From positions 186,001-250,000 of the forward strand of contig NW_026870969.1 in NCBI RefSeq assembly GCF_033118175.1: a DNA stretch of 64,000 bases. Direction: 5' to 3'. Source of the stretch: Dama dama (Eukaryota; Chordata; Mammalia; Artiodactyla; Cervidae). The notes under the pieces were generated by a model. It saw only the letters and a list, made by a program, of their open reading frames with translations. It was not told the DNA's origin and ran no database searches. Below are positions 61,319 to 64,000 of the stretch, in pieces. Within the stretch, counting starts at the first letter, position 1, and every line of letters begins with the position of its first letter. The translations under genes were made by a program, and so were the position numbers.

Positions 61319-64000
61319 GAGATGAGCATGAAACGCTCTGAAAAATAGGAGCAGCATGAAGCGATGTTCAAAAACATGAAGAGCCTGAAAAATTGTGAAA
61401 ATATGAAAGGCTTCAAAAGGTGTGAAAAATATGAGGAGCATGAAACGGTCTGAAAAATCGGAGGAGCATGAAGCGGTGTTGAAAAACATGAAGAGCCTGA
61501 AAATGTGTGAAAAATATGAAGAGCTTCAAAAGGTGTCAAAAATATGAGGAGCATGAAACGGTCTGAAAAATTGGAGGAGCATGAAGCGGTGTTGAAAAAC
61601 ATGAAGAGCCTGAAAAGGTGTGAAAAATATGAAGAGCTTCAAAAGGTGTCAAAAATATGAGGAGCATGAAACGGTCTGAAAAATATGAGCAGCATGAAGC
61701 GGTGTTGAAAAACATGAAGAGCCTGACAAGGTGTGAAAAATATGAAGAGCTTCAAAAGGTGTGAAATACATGAGGAGCATAAAACCCTCTGAAAAAGAGA
61801 AGGAGCATGAAGTGGTGTTCAAAAATATGAAGAGCCTGAAAAGCTGTGAAATATATGAAGAGCTTCAAAAGGTGTGAAAAATATGAGGAGCATGATATGG
61901 TTTGAAAAATAGGATTAGCATGAAGCGGTGTTCAAAAACATGAAGAGCCTGAAAAGTTGTGAAAAATATGCAAAACTTCAAAAGGTGTCAAAAATGAGAT
62001 GAGCATGAAACGGTCTGAAAAATAGGACGTGCATGAAGCTGTGTTGAAAAACATGAAGAGCCTGAAAAGTTGTGAAATATATGAAGAGCTTGAAAAGGTG
62101 TCAAAAATATGAGGAGCATGAAACGGTCTGAAAAATAGGAGGAGCATGAAGCGGTGTTGAAAAACATGAAGAGCCTGAAAAGGTGTGAAAAATATGAAGA
62201 GCTTCAAAAGGTGTCAAAAATATGAGGAGGATGAAACGGTCTGCAAAATCGGAGGAGCATGAAGCGTTGTTGAAAAACATGAAGAGCCTAAAAAGCTGTG
62301 AGAAATATGAAGAGCTTCAAAAGGTGTTAAAAATATGAGTAGCATGAAACGGTCTGCAAAAAAGGAGGAGCATGAAGTTGTGTTGAAAAAGATGAAGAGC
62401 CTGAAAAGGTGTTAAAAATATGAAAGCTTCAAAAGGTGTCAAAATTATGAGGAGCATGAAACGGTCTGAAAAATAGGAGGAGCATGAAGCGCTGATGAAA
62501 ATCATAAAGAGCCTGAAAACGTGTGAAAAATATGAAGACCTTCAAAATTTGTCAAAAATATGAAGAGCTTCAAAAGGTGTTAAAATGAGATGAGCATGAA
62601 ACGATCTGAAAAATAGGAGGAGCATGAAGTGGTGTTGAAAAAATGAAGAGCCTGGAAAGGTGTGAAAAATATGAAGAGCTTCAAAAGATGTGAAAAACAT
62701 GAAGAGCTTCAAAAGGTGTCAAAATGAGATGACCATGAAACGGTCTGAAAAATAGGAGGAGCATGAAGTCGTGTTGAAAAAAAGGAAAAGTCTGAAAAAG
62801 TGTGAAATATATGAAGAGCTTCAAAAGGTTTCAAAAATATGAGGAGAATGAAACGGTCTGAAAAATAGGAGGAGCATGAAGCGATGTTGAAAAACATGAA
62901 TTGTCTGAAAACGTGTGGAAAATATGAATAGATTCATAAATGTGAAAAATATGAAGAGCTTCAAAAGGTGTGAAACATATAAAGAGCTTCAAAAGGTGTC
63001 AAAAAAAAGATGAGCATGAAAAGGTCTGAAAAATAGGAGGAGCATGAAGCGGTGTTGAAAATCATGAAGAGCCTGAAAACGTGTGAAAAATATGAAGACC
63101 TTCAAAATTTGTCAAAAATATGAAGAGCTTCAAAAGGTGTTAAAATGAGATGAGCATGAAATGCTCTGAAAAATAGGAGGAGCATGAAGTGGTGTTGAAA
63201 AAATGAAGAGCCTGGAAAGGTGTGAAATATCTGAAGAGCTTCAAAAGGTGTCAAAAATATGAGGAGCATGAAACGGTCGGCAAAATACGACGAGCATGAA
63301 GCGGTGTTGAAAAACATGAAGAGCCTGAAAAGGTGTGAAAAATATGAAGAGCTTCAAAAGGTGTCAAAAATATGAGGAGCATGAAACAATCTGAAAAATA
63401 GGAGGAGCATGAAGCGGTGTTCAAAAACATGAAGAGCCTGAAAAGGTGTGAAATATATGAAGAGCTTCAAAAGGTGTCAAAAATATGAGGAGCATGAAAC
63501 GGTCTGAAAAATAGGAGGAACATGAAGCGGTGTTCAAAAACATGAAAAGCCTGAAAAGGTGTGAAAAATATGAAGAGCTTCAAAAGGTGTCAAAAATATG
63601 AGGAGCATGAAACGTTCTGAAAAATAGGATGAGCATGAAGCAGTGATAAAAAACATGAAGAGCCTGAAAAGGTGTGAAAAATATGAAGAGTTTCTAAAGG
63701 TGTCAAAAATATGAGGAGCATCAAACGGTCTCAAAAATTGGAGGAGCATGAAGTGGTGTTGAAAAACATGAAGAGCCTGAAAATGAGTGAAAAATATGAA
63801 GAGCTTCAAAAAGTGTCAAAAATATGAGGAGCATGAAATGGTCTGAAAAAGAGGAAGAGCATGAAGAAGTGTTCAAAAACATGAAGAGCCTGAAAAGGTG
63901 TGAAAAATATGAAGGGCTTCAAAAGATTTCAAAAATATGAGGAGCATGATACAGTTTGAAAAATAGGAGGAGCATGAAGCGGTGTTGAAAAACATGAAGA
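61319..64000 (+). repeat. Internal repeat R2 of unit 3 (cut by window end)
   Basis: Counterpart of 53578-56362 at a constant offset of 7741 bp to the last base. About 100 bp of the repeat should lie beyond the window. Confidence 0.88.

Larger units (their letters stand above)
1..64000 (+). repeat. 113-bp satellite array filling the whole window
   Basis: Every line of the sequence is a variant of the same 113-bp monomer in the same orientation. Four subunits alternate: A (starts GAGGAGCATG, ends AAAAATAG), B (starts GAGGAGCATG, ends AAAAACAT), C (starts GAAGAGCCTG, ends AAAAATAT) and D (starts GAAGAGCTTC, ends AAAAATAT). Extra D subunits are frequent and give 141-bp ABCDD monomers. I saw no non-satellite insertion, no inversion and no edge, so both ends of the array lie outside the window. 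The composition is purine-rich (A 49, G 33, T 20, C 11 in the consensus 113-mer). Arrays of this size are typical of eukaryotic heterochromatin; the location and host are inferred, not shown. Confidence 0.97.
57002..64000 (+). repeat. Higher-order family 3, unit 3 (cut by window end)
   Basis: Follows unit 2 at offset 7855 bp, then 7854 bp after a small patch near 60380, then 7741 bp after loss of exactly one 113-bp monomer near 60710. It still matches at the last base (63962 pairs with 56221). Differences are few; the identity is far higher than between random monomers of the array. The unit is incomplete: about 740 bp more would be expected beyond 64000. Confidence 0.94.

Noticed and set aside
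101..63809. Dozens of 60-190-codon minus-strand frames (for example 6441-6908, 13487-13942, 16147-16719, 30598-31107) as a repeated gene family
   Set aside because: They recur with the satellite period in all three frames, overlap one another, have the same low-complexity F/S/L/H composition, and begin and end where the monomer's stop layout predicts. No introns, promoters or domain motifs accompany them.
1..64000. AGGAGG followed by ATG on the given strand, resembling a bacterial ribosome-binding site with a start codon
   Set aside because: It is simply the A/B subunit junction, repeated throughout the array. The frames that follow stop within a few codons (ATG-AAG-CGG-TGT-TGA, or seven codons ending in TAG after subunit A).
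1..64000. CRISPR array
   Set aside because: The 28-bp subunits resemble direct repeats in length, but there are no unique spacers between them; every base belongs to the repeat.
1..64000. Transposon or retroelement insertion
   Set aside because: I looked for breaks in the A-B-C-D cycle, long terminal or inverted repeats and non-repeat frames, and found none. All offsets are explained by gain or loss of subunits.
1..64000. Telomeric or rDNA spacer repeat
   Set aside because: No TTAGGG-, TTTAGGG- or TTAGG-type tandem is present, and no rRNA-like stretch interrupts the array.
1..64000. CENP-B box or another known centromere-protein site
   Set aside because: The consensus monomer has no match to the 17-bp CENP-B box pattern that I can see. 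Centromere function can be neither claimed nor excluded from sequence alone.
1..64000. Triplex-forming or H-DNA mirror repeat
   Set aside because: The strand is purine-rich, but pyrimidines interrupt it every few bases (about 27%) and no long mirror symmetry was seen.

Overview
The whole 64-kb window is one uninterrupted tandem-repeat (satellite) array. I found no gene, RNA gene, transposon, CRISPR array or unique-sequence island. The repeat is read in one orientation throughout. Its basic monomer is 113 bp, made of four related subunits of 28, 29, 28 and 28 bp (called A, B, C and D here). Each subunit is in turn built from three TGAA-headed words of 9-10 bp (11 in one case). A reference monomer lies at 46376-46488. 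At 113 bp the window would hold about 566 monomers (64000/113, an estimate, not a count). The reference consensus is about 39% G+C, and the given strand is about 73% purine.

This kind of DNA points to a eukaryotic chromosome: a constitutive heterochromatin block (pericentromeric, centromeric or subtelomeric) taken from a long-read assembly. Nothing here identifies the species. The two CpG sites per monomer vary mainly to TpG or CpA, which fits a host with germline cytosine methylation (inference).

Layout. (1) 1-10780: a 4.2-4.3 kb block present twice (1-4185 and 6454-10780), with a third divergent fragment at 5781-6260. (2) 10781-33489: older, heterogeneous monomers carrying scattered short duplications, among them 11185-11735/13465-14133, 17703-18265/19165-19727, 19874-20346/21676-22148 and 25925-26475/26795-27345. 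(3) 33490-43599: a mosaic higher-order family with blocks reused at irregular spacings (1494, 1863, 2057, 3357 and 4566 bp among others). (4) 43600-64000: the most regular part, with units of 5547 bp (43600-49146), 7855 bp (49147-57001) and a third unit cut by the window end (57002-64000). The 7855-bp unit contains two internal repeats of about 2.76 kb.

Length differences between copies fall close to whole numbers of subunits (85, 113, 141, 198, 1070, 1296 bp). The array therefore seems to grow and shrink by exchange in register at the 28-bp level. The many open frames on the minus strand follow from the monomer's stop-codon layout and are not annotated as genes. I did not find a new biological system; what deserves a second look is the nested architecture and its recombination history.
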